Origin: Myxococcota bacterium
Lineage (GTDB): Bacteria; Myxococcota_A; UBA796; CAJQPC01
NCBI GenBank assembly: GCA_023150845.1
Contig: JAKLKD010000005.1
Coordinates: 1 to 64,000, forward strand
DNA: 64,000 bases
Direction of reading: 5' to 3'
Part shown: positions 16,018 through 24,786 of the stretch, one piece after another
Layout: every line of letters starts with the position of its first letter
Numbering within the stretch: position 1 is the stretch's first letter
The notes under the pieces: generated by a model
Told to the model about the DNA's origin: nothing
What the model saw: the letters and a program-made list of their open reading frames with translations, nothing else
Database searches by the model: none
Program-made: the position numbers and the translations under genes

Positions 16018-17847
16018 ATGTCTACTCCTGTTGAGACCCCGTCCGGCGCGTCACTCCTCAGCGCGCTCTTGAAGCCCGCCCTGCTCATCTTCGCCATCCC
16101 CGCCTTCGCCTGGTGGTTCGGCGGGTACGTCACTGGGCGATTTGATCAGCAGCTCCAGGAGGGCGCCCTCGCCCAGGTCGACTCGGTCCCGGGGCTCTCC
16201 GACGGCGACCGGGAGGGCCTGCGGCTCTTCTACAGCACGGTCCGACCCAGCGAGGTCTGCGCCGGGGACGACCCCGCCCAAGACGAGCTCCGCGTGACCC
16301 TCGGCGAGGCCTGCTCGCAGTACGATCAGCTCCGCTGGATCAAACAAGCCGGGATGCTCTCCGTCGCCTTGGGCCTGCTCACCGGGCTCATCGGCGGCGT
16401 CGCCGTGGCCGCGGCGATGGGCTCCCGGGCGGCCCAGCTCCCGGCCTTTCGTGTGGCCTGGGGCAGCCTGCGGGTCATCAGCGCCGTCCAGGTGGTCCTT
16501 CAGGGCGGCCTCGCCGTGGCGCTCTCGTACTGGGTGACGGCCTACTTCTTGGAGGTCTACGTCGTCAAGCTCATCGTCGTCGCCGCCTTGTTGGCTCTGT
16601 GGGGCGTCGGCGCGGTGCTGCTGGGGATCTTCGCGAAGGTTGATGTGGTCACGCCGGTCGAGGGCGCGCCGATCACCGAGGCCGACGCCCCGGCGCTCTG
16701 GGCGCGGCTGCGAGAGCTCGCGGCCAAGATCGGCACCGAGCCCCCGACTCGGGTGATCGGCGGCATCGACGACAACTTCTTCGTGACCGAGAACGCCGTG
16801 CAGCTCGGCGACGCGCGCCTGGAGGGCCGCACGCTGTTCATGAGCCTCGCGCTGCTCCGGGGCCTCGACGCCGCCGAGGCCGAGGCCGTCATGTGCCACG
16901 AGCTCGCCCACTTCAGCGGCGGCGACACGACCCACTCCCGGGGCCTCGCCCCGATGCGCGCGAAGTACGCCGAATACCTCCAGGTGCTTCAAGGCAACCC
17001 GCTCTCGATGCCCGTGTTCTTCACGATGCTCGCGTTCTGGCGGGGGTTTGAGCTCGCTTTGGCCAAGACCAGCCGGGAGCGAGAGTTGCGCGCGGACCGC
17101 ATCGCCGCCGAGCAGACCCGCCCGGACGCCGTGGCGCGGGCGCTCCTCAAGATCGCCGCCTGGTCGCGGTACCGCGCCGAGGTCGAGGACGCGCTGTTCC
17201 GCCAGTCCCAGGTGCTCTCCTCCGTGAACATCGCCGACCGGGTGCGCGGCGGCTTCGCGGACTTTGTCGGCTCGGAGCGCCTCTTGAGCATCCGCGGCGG
17301 CGAGACGCCTCACCCCATGGACAGCCACCCGCCGAACACCGAGCGCTTCGCCGCTTTGAACGTCTCGTTGCCGGAGTCCGCCTGGCCCGAGGTGCTGACG
17401 GCCCCCGTCGAGGACAGCTGGCACGGGCGTATCCCCGTCGCCGAGGCCGTCGAGGCGGCGCTCTGGGCGGACTACGAGGCCCGCTTCGCCGCCGGTCAGC
17501 GCCTCAAGGTGGCCATTGAGCTCACCCCGCGCACCCCGGAGGAGATCGCCCTCGTCGAGGACTACTTCCCGACCCTCCGTTACAACGACAAGCAGGGCGT
17601 GGAGTCCGTCGTGCTCTCGTGGGAGGGCATCGCCCATGACGGCTGGCGCCTCAATCACGACGAGATCACCAACGCCGCCCTCGACGACGGCGTGCTCGGC
17701 AAACACCTCGTGCTCACCACGGCGTCGGGCAAACAGAAGATCAACCTCCGGAGCCTCCCCGAGCAGGAGCACCTCGTGAACTTCCTCGGGCGTTACCTCG
17801 GCCGGGCCCGCCGCGCCCAGGAGATCCGCAGGCAAGCCGGGGGCTGA
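16018..17847 (+). CDS. M48-family membrane zinc metalloprotease
   Basis: 609 residues from ATG 16018; an in-frame ATG at 16009 is an alternative. One hydrophobic segment near the N-terminus and several at about residues 110-205 anchor it in the membrane. The zinc site is HELAH (294-298), with the downstream third ligand in RERELRADRIAAE, as in the HtpX/Ste24 (M48) family. The last ~150 residues form a soluble domain without a recognised name. Likely role: membrane-protein quality control or maturation. It diverges from the selenoprotein-like gene across 79 nt. Confidence 0.9.
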   Translation: MSTPVETPSGASLLSALLKPALLIFAIPAFAWWFGGYVTGRFDQQLQEGALAQVDSVPGLSDGDREGLRLFYSTVRPSEVCAGDDPAQDELRVTLGEACSQYDQLRWIKQAGMLSVALGLLTGLIGGVAVAAAMGSRAAQLPAFRVAWGSLRVISAVQVVLQGGLAVALSYWVTAYFLEVYVVKLIVVAALLALWGVGAVLLGIFAKVDVVTPVEGAPITEADAPALWARLRELAAKIGTEPPTRVIGGIDDNFFVTENAVQLGDARLEGRTLFMSLALLRGLDAAEAEAVMCHELAHFSGGDTTHSRGLAPMRAKYAEYLQVLQGNPLSMPVFFTMLAFWRGFELALAKTSRERELRADRIAAEQTRPDAVARALLKIAAWSRYRAEVEDALFRQSQVLSSVNIADRVRGGFADFVGSERLLSIRGGETPHPMDSHPPNTERFAALNVSLPESAWPEVLTAPVEDSWHGRIPVAEAVEAALWADYEARFAAGQRLKVAIELTPRTPEEIALVEDYFPTLRYNDKQGVESVVLSWEGIAHDGWRLNHDEITNAALDDGVLGKHLVLTTASGKQKINLRSLPEQEHLVNFLGRYLGRARRAQEIRRQAGG

Positions 17848-18104
17848 GCTCAGGCCGCGCGGCCCATGCCCCGCTCCAAGAAGCCATTGAGGGCTCGGGC
17901 TCGTCGGGGGGACAAAAAAATTAGAGCGTGGACTCAGGCTGTTTTGGTCGAGCGGCCCGGCCCGGCTGGCAAGCTCGACGCGCTGAGGTTTGGGGGGGCC
18001 AATCCGGGCGCTCGTTGGAGCTCGTGTGGCGTAAGATGTTGATCTTCTGAGATGACGTTGTTGAAAACCTCCCCGATCCCCACCCTCCTAAGACAGGAGC
18101 CCTC
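17848..18104. other. 257-nt intergenic leader upstream of the Cys-rich lipoprotein gene
   Basis: No gene seen on either strand. It contains a short A-rich run (ACAAAAAAATTAG near 17911), lower GC than the flanks around 18030-18070, and the first copy of the 16-bp direct repeat. It probably holds the promoter of the downstream gene, but no confident -35/-10 pair was found. Confidence 0.4.
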
Positions 18105-18125
18105 ATGCGCCCGATCCCCACCCTC
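18072..18125 (+). repeat. 16-bp direct repeat flanking the start codon of the Cys-rich lipoprotein gene
   Basis: CCCGATCCCCACCCTC occurs at 18072-18087 in the leader and again at 18110-18125 as codons 2-7. The ribosome-binding site (CAGGAG) and ATG lie between the copies. It may be a chance duplication or a translation-control element. Confidence 0.5.
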
Positions 18126-19343
18126 ACCCCCGCCGCGCTCGCCCTGAGCGCGCTCCTGTCCTCCGGCTGCGGCTCAAGCCACGCGACCACGCCGGACTCA
18201 CCCTCGGTCACCAGCACGTCGACCACCTTCGGCGGTGACGCGGTCTATGTCGCCCCGGCGGACAACGGCTTAGGCGCGCCGCCGCCGACCCTCGCCACCC
18301 AAACGAAGGGCGGGAGCGCCAACGGCAGCGACAACGACGTCGGCTATTGCCACGAGGGCTACTGCATCGAGGCCGTCGTGGGCACGAGCGGCAACGGCCG
18401 GAAGATCAAGTTCAACCAGAGCCTCGTCGCCAACCGCAACGACCCCAACCTCCACCAGGTCCTCGCCCGCGCCTTCCACCCCTACTACGTCACGAAGGAC
18501 GAGAGCCTCAGCACGAACGACTGCCCGGGGGGCTGGCGGCTCTGCGCGCCCCAGGCCACCTACGACATGGCCGTTCGGAAGATCAGCTCCTGCTCCAAGC
18601 TGCCCGAGGGCTGCACGACCGGGGCCTGGACCTTCCAGATGCTCCACGCTTACCTCTGGGCGAACCAGGTGGCGTCGAGCGCCGACCACTGCGGCGACGC
18701 CGAGGGTAACATCGTCGTGATCCAGGTGGACTCGGCGGACCCCACCGTCGCGTTCGTGTGGCACGTCAAGTCCCGCGATGAGTCCGACCCCGTGGTGGCG
18801 AGCAAGCTCGACTTCACCGGGGCGCACCCGCAGTTCGTGAACAACGCCGACGGCTGCGGGATCGGCGGCTGCAGCGGCTCGCACCACAAGCAGTACACCC
18901 GGAAGACCGACGACAAGGACGCCCATAATTGGACGATTGACCAAACTACCGTGTTCTTCCACCCGGGCGTCGAGTACGACTACAAACGGAACGTCGCCCC
19001 GCTCATCACCTGCGAGATGCCCGCGCACGGCGACAAGTGCCACAACGCGGCGACGAACACCTGGAACGATGAGGGCCACGACAACGACCAGGCGCGCTGC
19101 GGTGTCAGCCCCTACTCCCAGTCTGTCACCCTGAGCACCTCGACGACGGGGGCGAGCGGGCCCTGGGGCGCCAACAAGGACGGCGCGGGCGCGTTTTATG
19201 GCGGCCTGCTCGACAACTGCCCCTTGACCTCGGACTCCGCGGGCGGCTGGGGCATCGGCCTCAACGTGAGCTGGAGCTACAGCGACTCCGGCGTTCGCGG
19301 CAAGTACCCCATCGGCGACGTCGACAACACCTCCGCGGGCTGA
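18105..19343 (+). CDS. Cys-rich secreted lipoprotein of unknown function
   Basis: 412 residues after ACAGGAGCCCTC. The signal peptide ends LLSSGCGSS, giving a lipobox. The mature chain has about 16 Cys and many His residues (CHEGYC, GGSGSHHKQY-like region, HGDKCHNAATNTWNDEGHDND), suggesting disulfides and perhaps metal binding. FHPYYVTKDES and AWTFQMLHAYLWANQV mark a conserved-looking globular core. Start and end are clear and the 257 nt upstream hold no other gene. Family not recognised. Confidence 0.75.
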   Translation: MRPIPTLTPAALALSALLSSGCGSSHATTPDSPSVTSTSTTFGGDAVYVAPADNGLGAPPPTLATQTKGGSANGSDNDVGYCHEGYCIEAVVGTSGNGRKIKFNQSLVANRNDPNLHQVLARAFHPYYVTKDESLSTNDCPGGWRLCAPQATYDMAVRKISSCSKLPEGCTTGAWTFQMLHAYLWANQVASSADHCGDAEGNIVVIQVDSADPTVAFVWHVKSRDESDPVVASKLDFTGAHPQFVNNADGCGIGGCSGSHHKQYTRKTDDKDAHNWTIDQTTVFFHPGVEYDYKRNVAPLITCEMPAHGDKCHNAATNTWNDEGHDNDQARCGVSPYSQSVTLSTSTTGASGPWGANKDGAGAFYGGLLDNCPLTSDSAGGWGIGLNVSWSYSDSGVRGKYPIGDVDNTSAG

Positions 19344-19389
19344 GGCGGCGGCTCAGCGACCCGGCCTCACGAGCCCGGCCGCGCGCCGC

Positions 19390-19932
19390 TCAGCCCCCGG
19401 CCTCACCCTCGGGGCGCTTGAGCGTCGGAGTGGGCGGCCGCATGCCCGGCGTGAGGCTCGGCCCAGGGGGCGCGGCGACCTCAACGGCGCCCTCCTCCCC
19501 CTTCGGCTCGTCCTCGTCCCCTTGGCCTGCCTTGGGGGCCTTGGGCGGGGCGGGCGGCGTCTCTTCGCCGGTGTCGAGGCGGTGGAGGTAGACGAGCACC
19601 CGGCGGGCGTCGTGTTTGTCCAGCTCCTCGGCGTAGGCGGGCATCTTGCCTTTGCCCTCAAGGATGATCGGGATGAGGGCGTCGAAACGGTCCTCGCTCA
19701 TCTTGCCGCGCAGGTCGGGCACGCCGCCGACGAGGGCTTCAGCGGCGGGGCCCTGGCCGTTGTTGGACGCGCCGTGGCACTGCCAGCAGCTCTGCATGAA
19801 CACCGTGCGGCCGCGGACGTGGTCCTCGGGGCGTTTGGTGGGCATCCCGGCGAGCACGGCGCCCGCGAGGGTGAGCGTGAGGGCGACGGGGATGAGCACG
19901 CGCCGGGAGCGCAGGGAGTTGGGCGGGAGCAT
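19390..19932 (-). CDS. Monoheme class I cytochrome c with Pro/Glu-rich tail
   Basis: 180 residues. A cleavable signal or anchor (VLIPVALTLTLAGAVLAG) is followed by the heme-binding CWQCH at residues 49-53 and a distal Met in EGKGKMPAY, giving His/Met ligation. The cytochrome domain ends near residue 125. The rest is a low-complexity acidic/Pro-rich extension. It lies 8 nt downstream of the FadL-type gene on the same strand, so the two probably form one operon. Role: periplasmic electron carrier; partner unknown. Confidence 0.9.
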   Translation of the reverse strand: MLPPNSLRSRRVLIPVALTLTLAGAVLAGMPTKRPEDHVRGRTVFMQSCWQCHGASNNGQGPAAEALVGGVPDLRGKMSEDRFDALIPIILEGKGKMPAYAEELDKHDARRVLVYLHRLDTGEETPPAPPKAPKAGQGDEDEPKGEEGAVEVAAPPGPSLTPGMRPPTPTLKRPEGEAGG

Positions 19933-19940
19933 GGCGCCCT

Positions 19941-21338
19941 CTAACCGTCCGCCGCCGCGCCCGCCGCCGTGACGGCGGCGTCCTTGAGGTCAAAATCGAC
20001 GCTCAGGCCGACGCCGAACATGGTCACCCGGCTCCTGAAGACGCCGTTGCCGACCACGCGGCCCTCGTCGACGTCGCCCGAGGTCGCGTCGATCTGGACC
20101 TGGCGCACCTGGGAGTTGGTGATCTCCCGAGGCATGATGAGCTGCTGGGCGAAGCCCGCGTCGAGGGTGTAGCGGCGGCCGACACGGTAGGTCGCCCCGG
20201 CGCTGTAGCCCCACTTGGGGCCGTCCACGAGGCCTACACCTTGGGTGGCGGCGGGGATGGCTGAAGACTCATACAGGCCGCCCGCGCGCAGGGCGAGCTG
20301 GTCGTTCACGTCGTACTCCGCGCCCAGCCGCACCGAGAAGGCGTCCTCGTAGCCCGCGGGCAGCTCGATGGGCCCCTCGATCACGATGTCCCCGGCCTGG
20401 GTGTGCAGGTTCATCTCCACGTCGTCCACCACGATGGTCTCGACGATTCGCCAGTCTTGCCACACCCCGGCGAGCTCCACCTCCAGGCCGTCGATGGGCC
20501 GCACGAGCACCCCCGCCCGCAGGATGAGCGGCATGGTGATGGCCAAGGAGATCGCGTCGTCCTGCACGATGGGGTCGGTGACGAAGCCCCCGGTGTACAG
20601 GCCATGGGTGGTGAAGTCGCCGGTCATGCCACCTTCAGCGAGGAACTTGACCGGCGGGGTGACCGAGGCGCCGATGGCGAAGCGGCCCGACTCGGGCTCG
20701 ATGAGGATCCCGGCGTTGCCGGTGAAGCGGGCGCGGTCGGTGGCGGAGAGGCGGAAGCGGATGTCTCCGGAGGGGTCGTCGTTGCCCGAGGTGGTGAGCA
20801 CGAGCTCCTGCTCGGCGTACATCAAGGCCCAGCTCACCCCGGCGCCGACGCTGAGCCAGGGCGCCCACTCCACGAAGCGGTGGCCCACGGACGGCCCCAG
20901 GTTGGTCTGGATGACCGAGGTGTCCACGAGGGTGTATCGCTGTGGGCCGTTCGGGTCGTAGGAGACGTCGGGGGCATAGGGCGGGTAGAAGCCGAAAGCG
21001 AAGGTGGTGCCCTCCCGCCCGGCGTCCCAAGACACGCCGAAGTTGGGGATGACGTAGGGCTTGGCCACGTTGAGCACGGGGTCAAACACCTCGGTCGTGT
21101 CGCCGTTCACCTCGTCGGCGCGGTCAAAGTAGACGTACTGATCGACGGCGGCGACGTTTAAGGTGAAGCGCCCGCCCTTGATGCGGCTGAGCGCCGCCGG
21201 GTTGTAGTACTGGGCGTTGATGTCGTCGGCCCCAGCGATGAACGCGCCGCCGCGGCCGAAGGCGCGCACGCCGACGTCGGCGAAGTAGTAGGCCGAGGCG
21301 TTGGCGTCGGCGAGGGTCATCCAGGCGAGCATCAGCAT
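19941..21338 (-). CDS. OmpP1/FadL-family outer-membrane transport protein
   Basis: 465 residues when started at MLMLAWMTLADANA, which gives a normal signal peptide. The longer open frame runs into the divergent YdcF leader and is unlikely. The mature N-terminus (SAYYFADVGVRAFGRGGAFIAG then NAQYYNPAALSR) is the FadL hatch signature with NPA. The rest alternates short hydrophobic strands and ends in an aromatic-poor FDLKDAAVTAAGAAADG tail. FadL proteins import long-chain fatty acids and other hydrophobics across the outer membrane. Confidence 0.88.
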   Translation of the reverse strand: MLMLAWMTLADANASAYYFADVGVRAFGRGGAFIAGADDINAQYYNPAALSRIKGGRFTLNVAAVDQYVYFDRADEVNGDTTEVFDPVLNVAKPYVIPNFGVSWDAGREGTTFAFGFYPPYAPDVSYDPNGPQRYTLVDTSVIQTNLGPSVGHRFVEWAPWLSVGAGVSWALMYAEQELVLTTSGNDDPSGDIRFRLSATDRARFTGNAGILIEPESGRFAIGASVTPPVKFLAEGGMTGDFTTHGLYTGGFVTDPIVQDDAISLAITMPLILRAGVLVRPIDGLEVELAGVWQDWRIVETIVVDDVEMNLHTQAGDIVIEGPIELPAGYEDAFSVRLGAEYDVNDQLALRAGGLYESSAIPAATQGVGLVDGPKWGYSAGATYRVGRRYTLDAGFAQQLIMPREITNSQVRQVQIDATSGDVDEGRVVGNGVFRSRVTMFGVGLSVDFDLKDAAVTAAGAAADG

Positions 21339-21492
21339 GAGGGGGGTGGCCTCCGACGCCGGTGGTGTTCGGCGCGAACGCCCAGTCTGCCACAAAGCGC
21401 GGCGAATCGCCGTACACTCTGGGCGTCGTGACGCCACCGCCGTTGGCACGACCCTTGCTCAAGGGCCGGGAGCCCCTCACCCCCGGTGCCCG

Positions 21493-22062
21493 ATGAACCT
21501 CTCGACCCGACGCCTGCGTGTGCCGATCCTCGCCGTGCTCACCCTCTGGCTGACCCTCGCCGTGGCCCTCGACCGCTACGGCCACCGCGCCCCTCCTGTG
21601 GGGCCCTACGACGTGATCATCGTCGCGGGCTGCCGCGTTCACCCCTCCGGGCGGCCCTCGGACGCCTTGGCGCGCCGGGCGGAGCGGGCCGTGGCCTTGT
21701 GGCGAGACGGCCTCGCCCCGGTGGTGATCTTCACCGGGGGGACCGGCGCGGGCGGGGTGAGCGAGGCCGCGGCGGCGGCGCGGCACGCGGAGTCCTTGGG
21801 GCTGCCCGCCTCGGCCATCCGCCTGGAGGACCAGTCAAGCTCTACTGAAGAGAACGCGCGCTACGCTTCGTCGATCGCCCTGGGCGCCCGGGTGATCGTG
21901 GTGTCCGACGCCTACCACGTCTGGCGCGCTGAGCGGGTGTTCGCCCGGTACTTCCCCGAGGTCCGCGGGGTGGGCAGCGTCGGCCCCTTTAGCGCCCGGC
22001 TGCGTGGCGCGGCCCGGGAGGTGGTCGCCGTGGCGGCCTACGCGGCCCGGGGCAGGCTCTGA
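21493..22062 (+). CDS. YdcF/SanA-like DUF218 protein
   Basis: 189 residues from ATG 21493. One N-terminal membrane segment (VPILAVLTLWLTLAVAL) is followed by the DUF218 signature: VIIVAGCRV, RRAERAVALWRDGLAPVVIFTGG, LEDQSSSTEENARY and VVSDAYHVWRAERVFARYF. Members act in envelope-related processes; the E. coli SanA relative affects vancomycin sensitivity. The 3' end overlaps the convergent membrane gene by 25 nt. Confidence 0.9.
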   Translation: MNLSTRRLRVPILAVLTLWLTLAVALDRYGHRAPPVGPYDVIIVAGCRVHPSGRPSDALARRAERAVALWRDGLAPVVIFTGGTGAGGVSEAAAAARHAESLGLPASAIRLEDQSSSTEENARYASSIALGARVIVVSDAYHVWRAERVFARYFPEVRGVGSVGPFSARLRGAAREVVAVAAYAARGRL

Positions 22063-22844
22063 CGGGCGCCCCAGGCCGCGAGCGCGCCCCCGGCGCCGAG
22101 GCTCAGGAGCTCCCAGAGCGGCGGCGTCCACTGGGCCAAGGTGAAGACCGTGTCGATGGCCATGATCGGCGTGAGCGCCAGGGCCCCGAAGCGCCCGCAG
22201 GCGCCCCAGGTGAGCCCCTCCGGCGACAGGCGCCGGGAGTAGACGTACACGAAGAGCGCGAAGCCCGCCCAGAACCCGGCGCGGTAGCTGATCGACAGAG
22301 AGAAGGCCAAGGGGAAGAAGGCCCAGCGCACGAAGCCGCTCAGCTCGTCGAGGAGCTCCACAAGCAGCGCGCGGTTCAAGAAGAAGGCCTCGACGGTGGT
22401 GAGGGGGATCACCTGGGTCGGCAGCGGGTCGAGGTGGGTGACGATGAGCTCGGTCTTCGTGAGCAGGGCCGACTCCGGGCGGCCCCGGAGGCTCGTGACC
22501 TGGCCCGTGGTGTCCACCACCAGAAACGGCAGGTCGGTCTGGGGATCGACCATCACCCAGGGCTCCTCGACGCCGCGCACCCGGGCCCGGCCGCCGTGGA
22601 TGATGATCTCCGGGAAGTCGTTCAGCACCTTCGGCGCGTACTCGTGCTCCACCCGGTCGATGAGGCGCAGCCCTTGCACCGTCAAGGGCACCCACACGAG
22701 CAGCAGCAGGACGTGCACGTAGACGATGCCGTAGCCCGTCCCCAGGTGGGCCACGTCACGCCAGAAGCTCCCGCGCAAGAGCGGGAACAGCAGCAGCGCG
22801 GCGTAGAGCGAGGGCGCCTTCGTCGGCGGGGAGTCCTCAGCCAT
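22038..22844 (-). CDS. DUF1189-like polytopic membrane protein
   Basis: 268 residues from MAEDSPPTKAPSLY. A first membrane segment (GIVYVHVLLLLVWVPLTVQG) precedes a ~100-residue extracytoplasmic domain (PEIIIHGGRARV, LPFLVVDTTGQV, THLDPLPTQVIPL). Three to four membrane helices follow, from FFPLAFSLSISY onward. This split arrangement matches DUF1189 proteins. It lies 10 nt downstream of the PLP-enzyme gene and overlaps ydcF at its end. Function unknown. Confidence 0.75.
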   Translation of the reverse strand: MAEDSPPTKAPSLYAALLLFPLLRGSFWRDVAHLGTGYGIVYVHVLLLLVWVPLTVQGLRLIDRVEHEYAPKVLNDFPEIIIHGGRARVRGVEEPWVMVDPQTDLPFLVVDTTGQVTSLRGRPESALLTKTELIVTHLDPLPTQVIPLTTVEAFFLNRALLVELLDELSGFVRWAFFPLAFSLSISYRAGFWAGFALFVYVYSRRLSPEGLTWGACGRFGALALTPIMAIDTVFTLAQWTPPLWELLSLGAGGALAAWGARQSLPRAA

Positions 22845-22854
22845 CACTCGTCCT

Positions 22855-23805
22855 TCATGTCGTGACGAAGCCCCAGGCGGCGGGATCCGGCGGCGGTCCC
22901 TCACCGAACAGCGGCTCGATCGCCTGCCGGGAGAGGGTACACCAGAACAGGTCCGGGCCCTCTCCGGCGTGCATCGCGGCGGCGAGGGCCTTCCCGGTGT
23001 AGGTGCCCTCCAGGCGCAGGTCCGCGGCGGCCTTCGCCAGGGCCACGGCCTCCTTCGCCGACGCCGTAGGCAGGCCGTAGCCCGCGCCGAGCTGGGCGTC
23101 TTGCACGGTGATCGGCGCCTCCGCGTAGCCGGTGATCTCCGAGACGGCGCTCACCAGGGCCTTGAGGGCGTCGAGGTCGAGCCATGACGTGGGCACCACC
23201 CGCACGGCGACCACCTCGGAGGCGAGCCCGGCGGCCTTGAGTCCCACGGCGAGGCCCGCGGCGGTGCCCCCGGTGCCTAAGGCGACGAAGACCCGGCGCG
23301 GCGCGGGCAAGACGCCGTCCCGGACCTGCTCGGCGAGCTCCATGGCGGCGGTGACGTAGCCCAAGGCGCCGACGGGGTTTGAGCCCCCGGCGGGCAGCAC
23401 CGTGGCGCCTTCACCCAGCTCCGCGAGCATCCGGCGGCCCTCGACCAGGTTCGGCGCGCGGTGCAGGGTGGCCCGGGGCAAGGTGGCGCGCAGCACGTCG
23501 AGCATGTGGGGGTCGAAGGGCCGCGGGATGACGACGGCCTCGACCTTGTGCCCGGCGTCGTGGCCGTGCACGGCGGTGGCGAGGACGTGGTGGGAGCCCA
23601 CGGCGCCGAGCGTGATCACCCGCTCCTTGGCGCCATAGAGCAGGTGCTCCAGCTTACGCACCTTGTTCCCAGCGTAGGCGGGGTGGCAGAGGCCGTCGTC
23701 TTTCATCCACAGATCGCGGCGTAAGGCGCGCAGGGAACGGATCGGGCTCGGCCAGGCGCCGAGGGTGAGTCGTCTCTCGCTCCAGCTCATTGTGCTCTCC
23801 GACAT
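22855..23805 (-). CDS. ACC deaminase / D-cysteine desulfhydrase-family PLP enzyme
   Basis: 316 residues starting MSESTMSWSERRL. The fold-type II signature GNKVRKLEHLL (residues 47-57) contains the PLP lysine, GSHHVLATA follows as the phosphate/substrate loop, and ALGTGGTAAGLAVG is the glycine-rich PLP-phosphate loop. This family deaminates 1-aminocyclopropane-1-carboxylate or degrades D-cysteine to pyruvate, H2S and ammonia. The D-cysteine branch seems likelier in this setting, but the sequence alone does not settle it. Divergent from the ferritin-like gene. Confidence 0.88.
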   Translation of the reverse strand: MSESTMSWSERRLTLGAWPSPIRSLRALRRDLWMKDDGLCHPAYAGNKVRKLEHLLYGAKERVITLGAVGSHHVLATAVHGHDAGHKVEAVVIPRPFDPHMLDVLRATLPRATLHRAPNLVEGRRMLAELGEGATVLPAGGSNPVGALGYVTAAMELAEQVRDGVLPAPRRVFVALGTGGTAAGLAVGLKAAGLASEVVAVRVVPTSWLDLDALKALVSAVSEITGYAEAPITVQDAQLGAGYGLPTASAKEAVALAKAAADLRLEGTYTGKALAAAMHAGEGPDLFWCTLSRQAIEPLFGEGPPPDPAAWGFVTT

Positions 23806-23838
23806 GCCGACCCCCTGATCCTGCGCTAGATTGAGCCC

Positions 23839-24654
23839 ATGGACAAGATTCAGCACGGCTATGACTTCGGCGGCGCGGCGTTTAACCTCAGCGACCCCCA
23901 AGACCGGGAGCTGGTGCGCTTCATCCTCTCCCAGGCCCTCTTCGGCGAGGCGACGGGGGTTTATTGCGGCAAGTCCTTGTTCGCGGCGCGCTCGCTGGAG
24001 GCCGCGCGGTTCTACGTGCGCCAGGCCCGGCAAGAGCTCAACCACCTGGAGCTCTTCGCCGATGTGTTCCGCGCCTTAGACATGACGCCAGTCCCGGCGC
24101 ACTGGGTGGTCAAGCTGCTCTCGGCGCACAACAACTACTACCCGCTCAAGGTGCTGATGGAGCACGCCATCGGCGAGGGCATGGTGCTCGACATCTTTAA
24201 GGACGTGCTGCTCCAGACCTTGCCCGACGACCACCCCGCCGTGCCCGAGATCAAGAAGAAGCTGCGTGTGGTGGTGCGTGAGGAGGAGGAGCACGTCGCC
24301 TGGGGCGAGAAAGAGACCCGGGCGATGCTGGCCGAGCGCCCCTGGCTGCGCTGGCCCTACTACGGCCTGCTGGAGCTGCAGATCGTGCTCGCCCGCCTCA
24401 TGGTGCGGCCCTTCGCCCGCCGCGCCGAGGGCCACCCCGTCCTGAGCCACCTCGGCCCCTTCGTCGAGTTCGTGAGCGCCCGCATCCGCCAGCAGGGCCG
24501 CGACCTCGGCATCATCCCCGAGGCCCCCGTCGGCGCCCTCAAGCGCCTCGGCGCGATGGCCTGGGGGGTGGGCCTGTTCTTGAGGAGCCAGCTCAGCACG
24601 TCGCGGTCGACGCTGGAGAAGACCTACCTCACGGAGCTGGGGTTTGTGGGGTAG
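23839..24654 (+). CDS. Ferritin-like di-iron protein
   Basis: 271 residues, largely helical. Paired carboxylate/His motifs fit a four-helix di-iron site: FGEATG, RQELNHLELF (ExxH), MEHAIGEG and REEEEHVAWGEKE (ExxH). A C-terminal amphipathic region (AMAWGVGLFLRSQL) may touch membranes. Members of this superfamily include ferritin, rubrerythrin and hydroxylases such as MiaE, and I cannot tell which activity applies. Transcribed divergently from the PLP enzyme with 33 nt between starts. Confidence 0.75.
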   Translation: MDKIQHGYDFGGAAFNLSDPQDRELVRFILSQALFGEATGVYCGKSLFAARSLEAARFYVRQARQELNHLELFADVFRALDMTPVPAHWVVKLLSAHNNYYPLKVLMEHAIGEGMVLDIFKDVLLQTLPDDHPAVPEIKKKLRVVVREEEEHVAWGEKETRAMLAERPWLRWPYYGLLELQIVLARLMVRPFARRAEGHPVLSHLGPFVEFVSARIRQQGRDLGIIPEAPVGALKRLGAMAWGVGLFLRSQLSTSRSTLEKTYLTELGFVG

Positions 24655-24684
24655 GGGAGCGCTGGGTCGCCGCCTCTCGGGCGT

Positions 24685-24732
24685 TGTTGGATAACGTCAC
24701 ACATTAGATCGGATAGATGACGTTTTCCAACA
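24685..24732. promoter_or_regulatory. 15-bp inverted repeat, candidate AbiEi operator
   Basis: TGTTGGATAACGTCA (24685-24699) and TGACGTTTTCCAACA (24718-24732) pair at 14 of 15 positions across an 18-nt spacer. The element lies 55 nt upstream of the AbiEi start. In streptococcal AbiE the antitoxin binds inverted repeats in its own promoter and represses it, so this is a strong candidate for autoregulation. Confidence 0.65.
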
Positions 24733-24786
24733 TTCTTGGGTTAGGTTGAGGCGCATCCAAAGGGACGGCGAGAGAGCATCCGCACC

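Noticed and set aside
16051-17835. Minus-strand ORF of 594 residues opposite the M48 protease gene
   Set aside because: Shadow frame; the plus strand has an intact HELAH zinc site.
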